DNA of 64,000 nt from Natrialba asiatica DSM 12278. GTDB taxonomy: Archaea; Halobacteriota; Halobacteria; Halobacteriales; Natrialbaceae. The position numbers were made by a program, and so were the translations under genes. Below, one piece after another: positions 36,589 to 46,621 of the stretch; the stretch's first letter is position 1; each line of letters opens with the position of its first letter. The notes beneath the pieces were generated by a model that was not told the DNA's origin, searched no databases, and was given only the letters and a program-made list of their open reading frames with translations. Where the stretch lies: the NCBI RefSeq assembly GCF_000337555.1, contig NZ_AOIO01000034.1, positions 81,159-145,158 of the forward strand, read 5' to 3'.

Positions 36589-38418
36589 ATGTCGGATACC
36601 GATACGGACACGGACACAGACGCAGACGCGGGCGCACGCAACTCCACATCTCTCAGAACGCCGATCGTCGCCGTCCTCGGACACGTCGATCACGGGAAGA
36701 CGAGTCTCCTCGATAAGATCCGCGGCTCGGCGGTCATCGAGGGTGAAGCAGGGGCGATCACCCAGCACATCGGCGCGACGGCCGTTCCGCTCGACGTGAT
36801 CTCCTCGATCGCGGGCGACCTCGTCGACCCCGATGACTTCGATCTCCCCGGCCTCCTGTTCATCGACACGCCGGGACATCACTCCTTTACGACGCTTCGT
36901 TCTCGCGGCGGCGCGCTGGCTGACATCGCCATCCTCGTCGTCGACGTCAACGACGGCTTCCAGCCCCAGACGCTCGAGGCGCTCGACATCCTCAAGCGTT
37001 CGGAGACGCCGTTTATCGTCGCGGCGAACAAGATCGACACCGTTCCCGGCTGGAACGCAACCGAGGACTCGCCGATCAACGCGACCTACGAGGCCCAGAC
37101 CGACCGCGTCAGTTCGCGCCTCGACGAAAGCCTCTACGAGATCATCGGCAACCTCTCGGACGAGGGCTTCTCCGCCGACCTCTACTGGCGGGTGCAGAAC
37201 TTCCAGCGCAACGTCGGCGTCGTCCCCGTCTCGGCGATGACCGGTGAGGGCGTTCCCGACCTCCTCACCGTTATGATGGGGCTCTCGCAGCGCTATATGA
37301 AAGAGGAGATGGAGATCGACGTCACCGGCCCCGGCGTCGGTACCGTTCTCGAAGTCAAAGAAGAGAAAGGCTTCGGGACGACCATCGACACCGTCCTCTA
37401 CGACGGCACGATCAGGGCCGACGATCAGCTCGTCGTCGGTGGCATGAACGAACCCATCGTCACCGACGTACGCGCCCTGCTCCAGCCGCGCCCGCTCGCC
37501 GAAATCCGCACCGAAAGCCGGTTCGAAAAAGTCGACGAAATCTCGGCCGCCTCGGGGATCAAGATCGCGGCCCCCGAACTCGAAGACGCGATGGCCGGCG
37601 CACCCGTCCGCGTCGTCCGCGACCGCGAACTCGACGAGGTTATCCAAGAGGTTGAAGCCGAACTCGCAGACATCGCCGTCGACACCGCCGAAGAGGGCGT
37701 CGTCGTCAAAGCCGACACCCTCGGCAGTCTCGAGGCGATGGCCGACGCGCTTGACGAGGCCGAAGTACCGATCGTTCGCGCCGAAGTCGGCGACGTTGCC
37801 CCCCGAGACGTGTCAGTCGCTTCGACCGCCGACGACCCGAAACAGCAGGCCATCCTCGGATTCAACGTCGAGACGCTCTCCGACGCCGATCAGCGCGCCG
37901 AAACCGAAGACGTGACGATCTTTACGGACGAAGTCATCTATCAACTCATCGACGAGTACGAGGAGCACGTCGACGAACTCGAACGCGCCCAGCAAGACAC
38001 CATCCTCGACAACATCGTCCGCCCCGCCCGCTTTCGCATCCTTCCCGACCACACCTTCCGCCAGAACGATCCCGCCGTCGTCGGCGTCGAGGTGAACTCC
38101 GGAACCGTCCAAAACAACACTAATATCGTGAAATTCGACGGCTCCGAACCCGAGCGCGTCGGGCAAGTCAAGGGGATTCAAGAGCAAGGCGAAGACGTCG
38201 ACGAAGCCCGCGCCGGCAACCGCGTCTCCGTCGCCATCGACGGCCCTACCGTCGGCCGCCAGATCGAGGAAGACGACGAACTCTGGGCAGAAATCCCCGA
38301 AAAACACGCCAAAATCTTAGAACAGGAACTTGCGAGCGAAATCCCCGGCGACGAACTCGAGGCGCTGAACATGTACCTCGACAAACAGCGCAGCCGAGAT
38401 CCGTTCTGGGGCAAGTAA
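36589..38418 (+). CDS. infB: Translation initiation factor aIF5B (IF-2 family)
   Basis: The 609-residue GTPase promotes subunit joining and initiator-tRNA binding. G1 is GHVDHGKT (31-38), G3 is DTPGH (93-97) and G4 is NKID (147-150). Domain II contains VTGPGVGTVLEVKEEKGFGT, domain III VVVKADTLGSLEAMADALDE, and domain IV begins near PARFRILPDHTFRQNDPAVV. No intein interrupts the G domain. The N-terminus is a short acidic repeat (SDTDTDTDTDADAG) encoded by hexamers, replacing the long eukaryotic extension. Confidence 0.97.
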   Translation: MSDTDTDTDTDADAGARNSTSLRTPIVAVLGHVDHGKTSLLDKIRGSAVIEGEAGAITQHIGATAVPLDVISSIAGDLVDPDDFDLPGLLFIDTPGHHSFTTLRSRGGALADIAILVVDVNDGFQPQTLEALDILKRSETPFIVAANKIDTVPGWNATEDSPINATYEAQTDRVSSRLDESLYEIIGNLSDEGFSADLYWRVQNFQRNVGVVPVSAMTGEGVPDLLTVMMGLSQRYMKEEMEIDVTGPGVGTVLEVKEEKGFGTTIDTVLYDGTIRADDQLVVGGMNEPIVTDVRALLQPRPLAEIRTESRFEKVDEISAASGIKIAAPELEDAMAGAPVRVVRDRELDEVIQEVEAELADIAVDTAEEGVVVKADTLGSLEAMADALDEAEVPIVRAEVGDVAPRDVSVASTADDPKQQAILGFNVETLSDADQRAETEDVTIFTDEVIYQLIDEYEEHVDELERAQQDTILDNIVRPARFRILPDHTFRQNDPAVVGVEVNSGTVQNNTNIVKFDGSEPERVGQVKGIQEQGEDVDEARAGNRVSVAIDGPTVGRQIEEDDELWAEIPEKHAKILEQELASEIPGDELEALNMYLDKQRSRDPFWGK

Positions 38419-38513
38419 GCGACGGCTAGCGCGATAGTTCTTCGCACCGAACGCCGGCGGTGTGGCGTCGCTGACGGCGATCCGATCCTCCTAAAATAAC
38501 ACTTGAGTAGCGG

Positions 38514-39527
38514 TCACTCGGGCGTCTCGAGTTCAGCTGCCGCGTCGGGATCTGCCGTCGTCTCGGTCGCGGTCGAACGCTCGGGAACCGACGCGCCGCC
38601 ATCGGCGGCTCGCCCGTCGCGCAGCTGGTTCGTTTCGGGCCGTCGAACGCGATCGAGTGCATCCCGAAGCGATTCGGCATCGGGCTCGATCGCCTCCCGA
38701 TCGCAGCGAACGTCGAGCCACCGGGAGGTGAATCGGCCGAACCACCGTCGTTCGAGGACGAGTTCGTCGTCGGTCAGCCGAACGTCGGTGATGGCGTTCC
38801 AGGGGATGAACTTCCGCGCGAACGGGCGTTTGTGGACGAGGCCGGCCTCGTGGGCGCGCAGTTCGGGCGGGTTCCACCGGTCGCCGGGATCGAGTTCGTT
38901 CCAACTTCCCGGGCCGCGGTGGGAGGTGAGGAAGATCAGGATGCCGTAGAACGCCCAGATCAGCCCCTGTCCGTTGCCCGCCGCCGCGCTGATCAGTCCG
39001 AAGACGACCACCAGACCCATGATTGCGACGAAGATGCACTCGCCGGGGCTGATGCCGGCCGGATGATACTCCCAGTTCGCGGCCGACTCCTCGGGCGTGA
39101 GCGCCGCGACGTAGCGATTGCGGCTCATCCGATCGAGGCCGTACGCCGAGACGGCGGTCAGCAGCGCGAAAACGCCCACGACGAGCTGGAATCGAGCGGA
39201 GAGATCGACTGCGACGACGGCCGGAGCGGCGACGAGCGCTGTGAGCGCGACTGCCGGAAGATAGCAGGCAAGTCGTCGCCACCGGCTGCGGCCGATCCGC
39301 TCGGGAAGGCCGTAGGCTCGTTTCGCGAGGATGTGCCCGAGAATCGCCACGCAGGTGACCACGCTGGGCAGGATACCGAGCAGCGTCGCCGTCGCTGCCC
39401 CGGCCGCGGTTCCCACGGCCGCCGCGATTCCCGTGACGGCGACCCCGAGGTAGAACCCGAAGCCGGCCTGAAAGCTGATATCTGGGTCGCTAATCTCGAG
39501 GGTCGCCCGTCGTTCGTGAGCTGTCAC
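38514..39527 (-). CDS. Membrane protein with C-terminal PH-like domain, unknown function
   Basis: The 337-residue protein has six to seven membrane helices (about 20-60, 85-125, 155-185) and a soluble part from about 200: AGLVHKRPFARKFIPWNAIT followed by DVRLTDDELVLERRWFGRFT, a pattern like bacterial PH domains. The C-terminus is an acidic disordered tail. A minus-strand AT box at 39555-39562 lies about 27 bp before the GTG at 39527. A GTG at 39542 is the alternative. I do not recognise a named family. Confidence 0.8.
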   Translation of the reverse strand: MTAHERRATLEISDPDISFQAGFGFYLGVAVTGIAAAVGTAAGAATATLLGILPSVVTCVAILGHILAKRAYGLPERIGRSRWRRLACYLPAVALTALVAAPAVVAVDLSARFQLVVGVFALLTAVSAYGLDRMSRNRYVAALTPEESAANWEYHPAGISPGECIFVAIMGLVVVFGLISAAAGNGQGLIWAFYGILIFLTSHRGPGSWNELDPGDRWNPPELRAHEAGLVHKRPFARKFIPWNAITDVRLTDDELVLERRWFGRFTSRWLDVRCDREAIEPDAESLRDALDRVRRPETNQLRDGRAADGGASVPERSTATETTADPDAAAELETPE

Positions 39528-39685
39528 TAATAGGTACTCCACGCATCCCTATCGTAAAATACGCTTTGGATGCTCTCGCTGCGACGTTTCTCTGATCCCG
39601 TCGATCCCCGCAAGTGCTATAGTAACACGGTCGGGTTGCGAGTTCCACTAGAATCATTATATGGATACTGCGGGTAGTGTTATCC

Positions 39686-40036
39686 ATGCTCGTCCACTGT
39701 CGCCAGTACAAACACGAGGAGGTTCAGTTCGATGATAATCGGACGACAGGCGAGTCCCAGACCGAGGACACGGTCAATCCGGATTCGGAGGACTACTTCG
39801 GGGCGGATATCGACGATTTCGAGCTTGAAACCTGGGATACCATCGAGTTCAGGGGCGACCCGATCCAGCGCCGCTCCGTTACGATCGACGGCGTTACCGC
39901 CGTCTCCGTGCCGGACGATCCGACTGAGGAGGACGATAGTACCCTTCCCGGGGGAACGGTTCAACTTCGTCTGGACAGCGGCATCGAAACGCTCGAACAC
40001 GCTGCGATCGTCGAAGTGCAAGACGAAAACCCCTAG
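39686..40036 (+). CDS. Acidic hypothetical protein
   Basis: This 116-residue, strongly acidic protein starts MLVHCRQYKHEEVQFDDNRT and contains DDFELETWDTIEFRGDPIQR and a beta-rich end LPGGTVQLRLDSGIETLEHA. It has no membrane segment or catalytic motif. TTATATG (39657-39663) lies about 26 bp before the ATG, fitting a leaderless transcript and this start. The function is unknown. Confidence 0.83.
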   Translation: MLVHCRQYKHEEVQFDDNRTTGESQTEDTVNPDSEDYFGADIDDFELETWDTIEFRGDPIQRRSVTIDGVTAVSVPDDPTEEDDSTLPGGTVQLRLDSGIETLEHAAIVEVQDENP

Positions 40037-40198
40037 TCGGGCCGCAAGCAGACGGGCGTGCAGGCAGTCGATCAATCGCGGGAAGGTAAACGGGCGGTCA
40101 TCGTCGAATCCGATCGGGGACGCTATCGGCGTATGGTAGCTACTGTCGTTTCCGATCCCCTCCGAAATCGTTTTCAACCGCTCACGCGGACACTCGGT

Positions 40199-41890
40199 AT
40201 GCCGACGGAACCGGACACTCATTATGACCCCTCCCTGGGGAACAAGTTCATCTTCGTCACCGGCGGTGTGATGTCGGGACTCGGAAAGGGAATTACGGCC
40301 GCGAGCACCGGCCGACTTCTCAAAAACGCCGGGTTCGACGTTACCGCCGTCAAGATCGACCCGTACCTGAACGTCGATGCGGGGACGATGAACCCCTACC
40401 AGCACGGAGAGGTGTACGTCTTGGAGGATGGCGGCGAGGTCGACCTCGACCTGGGGAACTACGAGCGATTCCTCGATGTCGACATGACCTCGGACCACAA
40501 CATCACCACCGGGAAGACCTACAAACACGTCATCGAAAAGGAACGCGCCGGCGACTACCTCGGGAAGACGGTCCAGATCATCCCGCACATCACCGACGAC
40601 ATCAAACGCCGCATTCGCGAGGCCGCCGCGGGACACGACGTCTGTATCGTCGAGGTCGGCGGGACGGTCGGAGACATCGAGGGCATGCCCTATCTCGAGG
40701 CCCTGCGCCAGTTCGCCCACGAGGAAGACGAGGAAGACATCCTCTTTACACACGTTACCCTCGTCCCCTACTCGAAAAACGGCGAACAGAAGACCAAGCC
40801 GACCCAGCACTCGGTCAAAGAGGTCCGCTCGATCGGCCTCCAGCCCGACGTGATCGTCGGCCGCTGCGAGGACAAGCTCGATCCCGAGACCAAGGAGAAA
40901 ATCGCGCTGTTCTGCGACATTCCGACCGACGCCGTGTTCTCGAATCCCGACGTCGAGGACGTCTACCACGTCCCGCTGATGGTCGAAGACGAGGGACTCG
41001 ACCAGTACGTCCTCGAGCGATTCGGCCTCGCCGACGAGGCGCTGCCGGAGGGCGAACGAGCCAACGAGTGGCGCGATATCGTCACGACCGAGAAATCGGG
41101 CACCGTCGACATCGCGCTGGTCGGCAAGTACGACCTTGAAGACGCCTACATGTCGATCCACGAATCGCTGAAACACGCCGGCTTCGAACTCGGCGTCGAC
41201 GTGAACGTCCACTGGGTCCACGCCGACGGAATGGCCGACGGCTACGACGACCAACTCGAGGACGTCGACGGCGTCATCGTCCCCGGCGGCTTCGGGATGC
41301 GCGGGACGGAAGGCAAGATCGAGGCGGTTCGATACGCCCGCGAGAACGACGTCCCCTTCCTCGGACTCTGTCTCGGCTTCCAGATGGCCGTCGTCGAGTA
41401 CGCCCGCAACGTCTTGGGACTCGAGGACGCTCACTCCGCCGAGATGGACGAGGACACGCCCAACCCCGTCATCGACATCCTCCCCGAGCAGTACGAAGTC
41501 GAGGACATGGGCGGAACGATGCGACTCGGCGAACACACGACCGTCATCGAACCCGAAACGCTCGCCTACGACCTCTACGGTGACACGTCCTGTTCCGAGC
41601 GCCACCGCCACCGCTACGAGGTCAACCCCGAATACTTCGAGCAGTTTGCGGCCGAACCGCTGACCTTCTCCGGGACCGCGGGCAACCGGATGGAGATCCT
41701 CGAACTCGAGGGCCATCCGTACTTCCTCGGAACGCAGTTCCATCCCGAGTACACGTCCCGTCCGGGCCAGCCGAGTCCACCGTTCCTCGGATTGGTCGAG
41801 GCGGTCACCGACGGCAGTACAACCAGCGCCACGGACGCCGCCACCGAAACGGACGGCGAAACCGACACCGAAACAGAGGTAACCCACTGA
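40199..41890 (+). CDS. pyrG: CTP synthase
   Basis: The 563-residue enzyme makes CTP from UTP with glutamine. The N-terminal synthetase domain has [20 protein letters not shown] and [20 protein letters not shown]. The C-terminal class I amidotransferase has the nucleophile in [14 protein letters not shown], and a histidine-glutamate pair in [14 protein letters not shown]. The last 25 residues are an acidic Thr/Glu repeat not needed by the family. The next gene starts within the stop codon (TGATG), so nucleotide genes are co-translated. The ATG at 40199 begins 20 residues before the P-loop as usual. Confidence 0.97.
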   Translation: MPTEPDTHYDPSLGNKFIFVTGGVMSGLGKGITAASTGRLLKNAGFDVTAVKIDPYLNVDAGTMNPYQHGEVYVLEDGGEVDLDLGNYERFLDVDMTSDHNITTGKTYKHVIEKERAGDYLGKTVQIIPHITDDIKRRIREAAAGHDVCIVEVGGTVGDIEGMPYLEALRQFAHEEDEEDILFTHVTLVPYSKNGEQKTKPTQHSVKEVRSIGLQPDVIVGRCEDKLDPETKEKIALFCDIPTDAVFSNPDVEDVYHVPLMVEDEGLDQYVLERFGLADEALPEGERANEWRDIVTTEKSGTVDIALVGKYDLEDAYMSIHESLKHAGFELGVDVNVHWVHADGMADGYDDQLEDVDGVIVPGGFGMRGTEGKIEAVRYARENDVPFLGLCLGFQMAVVEYARNVLGLEDAHSAEMDEDTPNPVIDILPEQYEVEDMGGTMRLGEHTTVIEPETLAYDLYGDTSCSERHRHRYEVNPEYFEQFAAEPLTFSGTAGNRMEILELEGHPYFLGTQFHPEYTSRPGQPSPPFLGLVEAVTDGSTTSATDAATETDGETDTETEVTH

Positions 41891-42807
41891 TGGTAGACAC
41901 TGAAACGTTCGTTCCAGACGCGATCGACGAAATCCGGGCCGAAATCGGCAACGCAAATGCCGTCATCGCCCTCTCCGGCGGCGTCGACTCCTCCGTCGCT
42001 GCGGCCCTGGCTTACGAGGCTATCGGCGACCAACTCACACCCGTCTACGTCGACACCGGCCTGATGCGCAAGGGCGAAACCGCCGGCATCCGCGACACGT
42101 TCGACTACATGGACTCCCTGCGGATCGTCGACGCGAAAGACCGCTTTCTCGACGCGCTCGCCGGCGTGACGGATCCCGAAGCAAAGCGCGAAATCATCGG
42201 CGAGCAGTTCATCCGCGAGTTCGAACGCGAGGCAACGGAGTCCGATGCCGACTACCTCGTCCAGGGGACGATCTACCCCGACCGCATCGAAAGCGAGGGC
42301 GGCATCAAATCCCACCACAACGTCGGCGGGCTCCCCGACGTCGTCGACTTCGACGGCATCGTCGAACCCGTTCGGGACCTCTACAAAGACGAGGTTCGCG
42401 ACGTTGCCCGCCACCTCGACCTGGAGGAGGTCGTCGCCGAACGGATGCCGTTCCCCGGCCCCGGCCTCGCAGTGCGGGTCATCGGCGAAGTCACCGACGA
42501 AAAACTCGAGGTCGCACGCCACGCCTGTCACGTCGTCGAAGACGAACTCGAGGAATACGATCCGTGGCAAGCGCTGGCCGCCGTGATCGGCAAAGCCACG
42601 GGTGTCAAGGGCGACAACCGCGTTCACGGCTGGGTCGTCTCCGTCCGTTCGGTCGAATCACGTGACGGAATGACCGCCCGCGCACAGGAGATCGACTGGG
42701 AGACCCTCCAGCGCATCCAGTCCCGGATCACCGGCCAGAACGACAACGTGGCGCGCGTCGTCTACGACGTAACCCACAAGCCACCGGCAACGATCGAGTA
42801 CGAATGA
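41890..42807 (+). CDS. guaA: GMP synthase, ATP-pyrophosphatase subunit
   Basis: This 305-residue protein converts XMP to GMP using ammonia delivered by a separate amidotransferase subunit, the split form normal in archaea. The PP-loop is [15 protein letters not shown] (about 27-41). The dimerisation and XMP-binding part contains [16 protein letters not shown] and ends [12 protein letters not shown]. The glutaminase subunit is not in the window. It overlaps pyrG by one base and the following DUF7126 gene by four. Confidence 0.97.
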   Translation: MVDTETFVPDAIDEIRAEIGNANAVIALSGGVDSSVAAALAYEAIGDQLTPVYVDTGLMRKGETAGIRDTFDYMDSLRIVDAKDRFLDALAGVTDPEAKREIIGEQFIREFEREATESDADYLVQGTIYPDRIESEGGIKSHHNVGGLPDVVDFDGIVEPVRDLYKDEVRDVARHLDLEEVVAERMPFPGPGLAVRVIGEVTDEKLEVARHACHVVEDELEEYDPWQALAAVIGKATGVKGDNRVHGWVVSVRSVESRDGMTARAQEIDWETLQRIQSRITGQNDNVARVVYDVTHKPPATIEYE

Positions 42808-43169
42808 GCGACACAAACACAGACAGCGATACAGAGACAGAGACAGACCTGCACGCAATCGTCGCCGGTCCCGATGAGGACGGTCTCGCCGACGCGCTCG
42901 AAGCCGAAGGCGTCACCGTCACCCGACTCGGCGGCGTCATCTCGCGCCCGCAATTGGAGGACGCCGGTATCGTCGAAACCGATCTCTACGTCCTGACCGA
43001 CATCGATCAGGCGACGACGATTCCGATCGTCTACGATCTTACCGACGACCTGCGGACCGTTACTTACGCCCGTCGGACCGTCCCCGAGTTCGTCAAGGGA
43101 CAACTCGACCTCGCGATCGACCCCCGCCTCATGTCGCCCGACGTCGTCGCGGATGAACTCGCCGAATAG
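42804..43169 (+). CDS. DUF7126 family protein
   Basis: This 121-residue protein has an acidic repeat N-terminus ([12 protein letters not shown]), followed by a Rossmann-like fold: [60 protein letters not shown]. It overlaps the GMP synthase gene by four bases (ATGA). I recall this family (DUF7126) next to nucleotide genes in haloarchaea. A role in purine or pyrimidine control is inferred from position only. Confidence 0.85.
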   Translation: MSDTNTDSDTETETDLHAIVAGPDEDGLADALEAEGVTVTRLGGVISRPQLEDAGIVETDLYVLTDIDQATTIPIVYDLTDDLRTVTYARRTVPEFVKGQLDLAIDPRLMSPDVVADELAE

Positions 43170-43636
43170 GTGGGGCACCCTGCGGCCCTGCAGCGGTTAT
43201 TCCGGCAATTTCTGCCACCCACGAGTACGCTGCCGCCAAACTGACCACCGAGAACGGATACACTCCCTCTAAACGGTTCTACTGGTCGTATTAGTCGATT
43301 AAATCCGGGTTAAACTCGGGAAATCCGGGACAAGAGCAGTGGACCATCACCCCGGTTCAAGTAGATCCCTCCAATAGGCACAGGTGGAGGTCGACGGGTA
43401 CACCTCACCCGAGGCACCCACGACTCCCGTGACTTCCAGCAATCCCACCACAGCACCCTTCCCCCACCATTGCCACACCGCAATCGCTGTCCCGTGGGAA
43501 CTGCACCAGCCCGCGGGCAACTGCGGCTCTGGCACCTGTACTCGGGGCGTCTTTCGTCCCGAGTCCTTCAGGATTCGTTCTCGGCTAAACTGTCGACCAG
43601 TCCCAATAGACCGCGAGTGAACGCCGAGTACCGCCC
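43170..43636. other. 467-bp spacer with repeats and hairpins, no clear gene
   Basis: A TATA-like GATTAAAT (43298-43305) overlaps three tandem copies of AAAyyCGGG (43301-43309, 43312-43320, 43321-43329). Downstream lie several hairpins, the best being ACTCGGG/CCCGAGT (43540-43546 with 43558-43564). Open frames exist on both strands (78 codons at 43384-43620 plus; 119 codons at 43347-43706 minus), neither with a known domain. It may encode a structured RNA or a small unrecognised protein. Confidence 0.45.
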
Positions 43637-44449
43637 TTAGCGCTGTTCTGACAGTCGATCGAGGACCGGCATCGCTTCGCGCCGCTCGGCGGAGAGCAAA
43701 CTCCAATCGATACCGTACGGCCTTTCAGCACGAGTTCCGTTTTCGGCTTCGTTCTCGCCTTCCTGCCCTGCTGGTCGTCTCACTCGCTCCGGCGTAACGA
43801 CCAGATCCATCGGCACGTCGTGTTCGTCGAAGCTGATCGCTGCAGCGTCGTCACCGGCGAGGAGTTGGCGTTCGTGAACCGTCGTCGCGACGGGCGTCTC
43901 CTCGTCGACGAGTTCGAGTTCGGCGAGAATTGCGAACTCGAGATCGCTGTAGCCTTCACCCTTTCCGATTCGACCGCCGTCTACGCTGCCGGAATCCTCG
44001 TTGGAGACGGGCGCGGGGTCGATGCAGACGGCGACGCTTCCGGAGACGATCAGGTCGATTTCGTCGACGGCCGCTGGACCGACCTGTTCACCGTGGTCGG
44101 CAGAGCCGGAGACGGTGGTGGCCGCGTCGTAGTCCTCGAGTTCGTCGGGATCGAGTTTCAGGAAGCACTGTTCGTCGCGAAGTCGGGGGACGGCCATGTA
44201 GACCGTTTTACCGTCCCGGAGGGCTCGGCGACGGACCGGCAACTGCGGCGCGTCGGGGTTTGCCTTGATCGTCGTCGCTGCCTGCCACTCGGGCTGGGCG
44301 GCCAGGCGCGTGGCAGCGTCCGTCGCGTTTTCGAAGTTGGGAATGCGACCGTGCGGCGGAAACGGGAACCGGGCGACGCCGCTGTCTTCCAGGTCGTCCC
44401 AGACGCGCTCGCGGACGGCTTCTTTCGAGAGCGTGTCCCGGTCCGTCAT
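43637..44449 (-). CDS. 5-formyltetrahydrofolate cyclo-ligase-like protein
   Basis: The 270-residue protein has the MTHFS/NagB-like layout: KEAVRERVWDDLEDSGVARF at the N-terminus, IKANPDAPQLPVRRRALRDG, the substrate block DLIVSGSVAVCIDPAPVSNE, the phosphate-loop-like GGRIGKGEGYSDLEFAIL and VATTVHERQL near the end. The family converts 5-formyl-THF to methenyl-THF with ATP. Haloarchaeal members are longer and their exact substrate is uncertain. A Glu/Ala-rich insert (PAGQEGENEAENGTRAE) precedes the C-terminus. The ATG overlaps moaB by four bases. Confidence 0.85.
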   Translation of the reverse strand: MTDRDTLSKEAVRERVWDDLEDSGVARFPFPPHGRIPNFENATDAATRLAAQPEWQAATTIKANPDAPQLPVRRRALRDGKTVYMAVPRLRDEQCFLKLDPDELEDYDAATTVSGSADHGEQVGPAAVDEIDLIVSGSVAVCIDPAPVSNEDSGSVDGGRIGKGEGYSDLEFAILAELELVDEETPVATTVHERQLLAGDDAAAISFDEHDVPMDLVVTPERVRRPAGQEGENEAENGTRAERPYGIDWSLLSAERREAMPVLDRLSEQR

Positions 44450-45165
44450 TGAATATCACCGTCGATCTCCTCGGCGCTTTCGTCCTCGCCCGTTCTCTCT
44501 CCGTCTCCCGTGCTTTCGTCCGTGCCCCCGTCCACGTCTTCGTTCTCGTTCTCGACTTCGTTTCCGTTTCCGTTTCCGACCTCGGCGTCGGTCGACTCGC
44601 CCGCCGACTCCTCCGAGCGAGCGAGTTCGACGAGATGGCGACACTCGGGAACGATGAGTTCCGTGGCTGCAAGCCGCGCCGCGTTGGCGTTTCCAGGCAG
44701 GCAGAAAACCGGTCGGCCGTCGGTTACGCCGGCGGTGGTTCGGGCTGCGAGCGCGCGAGTACCGTTTGCCTCGTAGAGGATCGTCGTCAGCAGTTCGGGA
44801 AACGTCTCCAGTCGCTTCTCGAGAAGCGGCGTCACCGCCTCGATCGTCCGATCGCTGGGCTCGACACTCGTTCCGCCCGCGGTCACCACGACATCGACGT
44901 CGTCGCGGTCGATCACGCGCGAGACGATCGATTGGACGCTGTCGTGATCATGGGTCACGTGCTCACGCATCGAAATCTCGTGACCCGCCTGGGTGAACTC
45001 GTCGCTGAGAACCTCACCGGCGGGATCGGATTCGAGCGTTCGATCGTCGGCAATCGTGACCATCCCCACGCCGAGTGGTTCGGCGTGTTCTCGAGAACTC
45101 GGTTCAGCGGCTGTTTCAGCGCCGCCGGCTGCTGTGTCCGGGTCCGGTTCGGTCGACTCGTTCAT
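44446..45165 (-). CDS. moaB: Molybdopterin adenylyltransferase-type protein MoaB
   Basis: The 239-residue protein has an acidic N-terminus, then a MoaB/Mog domain (about 30-180): GVGMVTIADDRTLESDPAGE, DVVVTAGGTSVEPSDRTIEA and FCLPGNANAARLAATELIVP. It acts in molybdenum-cofactor synthesis by adenylating molybdopterin. From about residue 185 a disordered Gly/Asn/Glu/Asp tail encoded by short repeats (GNGNEVENENEDVDGG) replaces ordinary sequence. The stop overlaps the cyclo-ligase-like gene start. Pterin cofactor chemistry links both genes loosely. Confidence 0.93.
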   Translation of the reverse strand: MNESTEPDPDTAAGGAETAAEPSSREHAEPLGVGMVTIADDRTLESDPAGEVLSDEFTQAGHEISMREHVTHDHDSVQSIVSRVIDRDDVDVVVTAGGTSVEPSDRTIEAVTPLLEKRLETFPELLTTILYEANGTRALAARTTAGVTDGRPVFCLPGNANAARLAATELIVPECRHLVELARSEESAGESTDAEVGNGNGNEVENENEDVDGGTDESTGDGERTGEDESAEEIDGDIQ

Positions 45166-45382
45166 ACGCCGACTTGACCGCCGGTGGGTAAAACGCTAGT
45201 CGCTCGGCTATCGGGGCGATCCAGACAGTCGTCGGTAGTGGCTATCGCTTGCGTCACCGACTGGTTCGACAGTCCGCTGGCACAACTCGAAGCAGTCGAC
45301 GAGTTCTGTGTCCTCGCCGTGATACCGGCGCTACTGAACGTAGTCACAACTGTTATGCTGGTGTTTGGGCCAACCTGTGTGT

Positions 45383-46423
45383 ATGCAGGCAGTCAAAATC
45401 ACGGCACACGGCGGGACGGACGTCATCGAGTACGGCGAGTATCCCGACCCCGAAATCGGCCGCGACGAGGTGCTCGTCGACGTGAAAGCCGGGGCGCTCA
45501 ACCACCTCGACGTGTGGGTTCGCCGCGGGCTGCCGACGCTCGACCTCGAACTGCCACACGTCCCCGGTAGTGACGCCGCAGGCGTCGTCGAAGCCACCGG
45601 GAAAGACGTTACGCGATTCGACCCGGGCGACCGCGTCGCGGTCACGGCGGGCGTCAACTGCGGCGACTGTGAATTCTGTCGCAGCGGCGACCCGACGCTG
45701 TGTGTCAACTTCCACCTGCTGGGCGAACACGTCACCGGCGTCCACTCGGAGTACGCCGCGGTTCCCGCGGACAACCTGATCCCGGTTCCGGAACACGTCG
45801 ACTGGATCACCGCCGGCGCGTCGTCGCTCGTCTTCCAGACCGCCTGGCGGCTGCTGATCGACCGCGCGGATATCGAGGCCGGCGAGAAAGTGCTCGTCCT
45901 CGGAGCCAGCGGCGGCGTCGGTCACGCCGCCCTTCAGATTGCGGACTACGCGGGCGCGGAGGTGTACGCCACCGGCAGCACCGAGGACAAACTCGACTAC
46001 GCCCGCGAACACGGCGCTGATCACGTGGTCAACTACGAGCAACAGAACTTCGCGGAGTGGGTCCGCAGCGAGACCGGCAACCGCGGCGTCGACGTCGTCG
46101 TCGACTACATCGGGGCCGGCACCTGGCGCGATTCGATCAAGAGCCTCGCGAAGAACGGCCGCCTCGTCACCTGCGGAGGCACCGCCGGCGGCAATCCCGA
46201 AACCGACATTCCGCGCATCTTCTGGAATCAACTCCAGATCATCGGCTCGACGATGGGAACCCCCGGCCAGGTCGACGACGTGATGGAACTCGTCTGGGAC
46301 GGCACCTTCACCCCCGCGGTTCGAGAAGTGCTGCCGATGAGCGAAACCGCCCGCGCACACGAGATCATCGAAGGCCGCGAAGGGTTCGGCAAGGTCGTCG
46401 TCCGGCCGGATAGTGAACTCTGA
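45383..46423 (+). CDS. Zinc-type medium-chain dehydrogenase / quinone oxidoreductase
   Basis: This 346-residue MDR protein has a GroES-like domain (NHLDVWVRRGLPTLDLELPH, VPGSDAAGVVEATG), a structural zinc site with four cysteines in CGDCEFCRSGDPTLC, and a Rossmann domain with LGASGGVGHAALQIADYAGA. It should oxidise alcohols or reduce enones or quinones with NAD(P). The ATG at 45383 is chosen over a GTG-like start 18 bp upstream because it precedes the first strand directly. It stands alone, divergent from moaB. Confidence 0.93.
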   Translation: MQAVKITAHGGTDVIEYGEYPDPEIGRDEVLVDVKAGALNHLDVWVRRGLPTLDLELPHVPGSDAAGVVEATGKDVTRFDPGDRVAVTAGVNCGDCEFCRSGDPTLCVNFHLLGEHVTGVHSEYAAVPADNLIPVPEHVDWITAGASSLVFQTAWRLLIDRADIEAGEKVLVLGASGGVGHAALQIADYAGAEVYATGSTEDKLDYAREHGADHVVNYEQQNFAEWVRSETGNRGVDVVVDYIGAGTWRDSIKSLAKNGRLVTCGGTAGGNPETDIPRIFWNQLQIIGSTMGTPGQVDDVMELVWDGTFTPAVREVLPMSETARAHEIIEGREGFGKVVVRPDSEL

Positions 46424-46621
46424 GGCCGTCTCCGGTACCGATTTCGCGGTGCAACTCCAGGTAAGGGCGCGGTTGCGCCAAAAACGACTGACAGCAATCC
46501 GCATGAGCCGGTACCCAACACAGCGACACGAACAGCACCGAGCAGAACAATTCGGTGTGAACTCGAGGCTGCGAAATCACGAACCGGGAGTGCTTTCATC
46601 ACGGAGTCGAAACCGACACTC

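Noticed and set aside
43384-43620. 78-codon plus-strand frame in the 43-kb spacer as a gene
   Set aside because: Proline- and histidine-rich, no family, and a minus-strand frame covers the same bases. Not enough to call a CDS.
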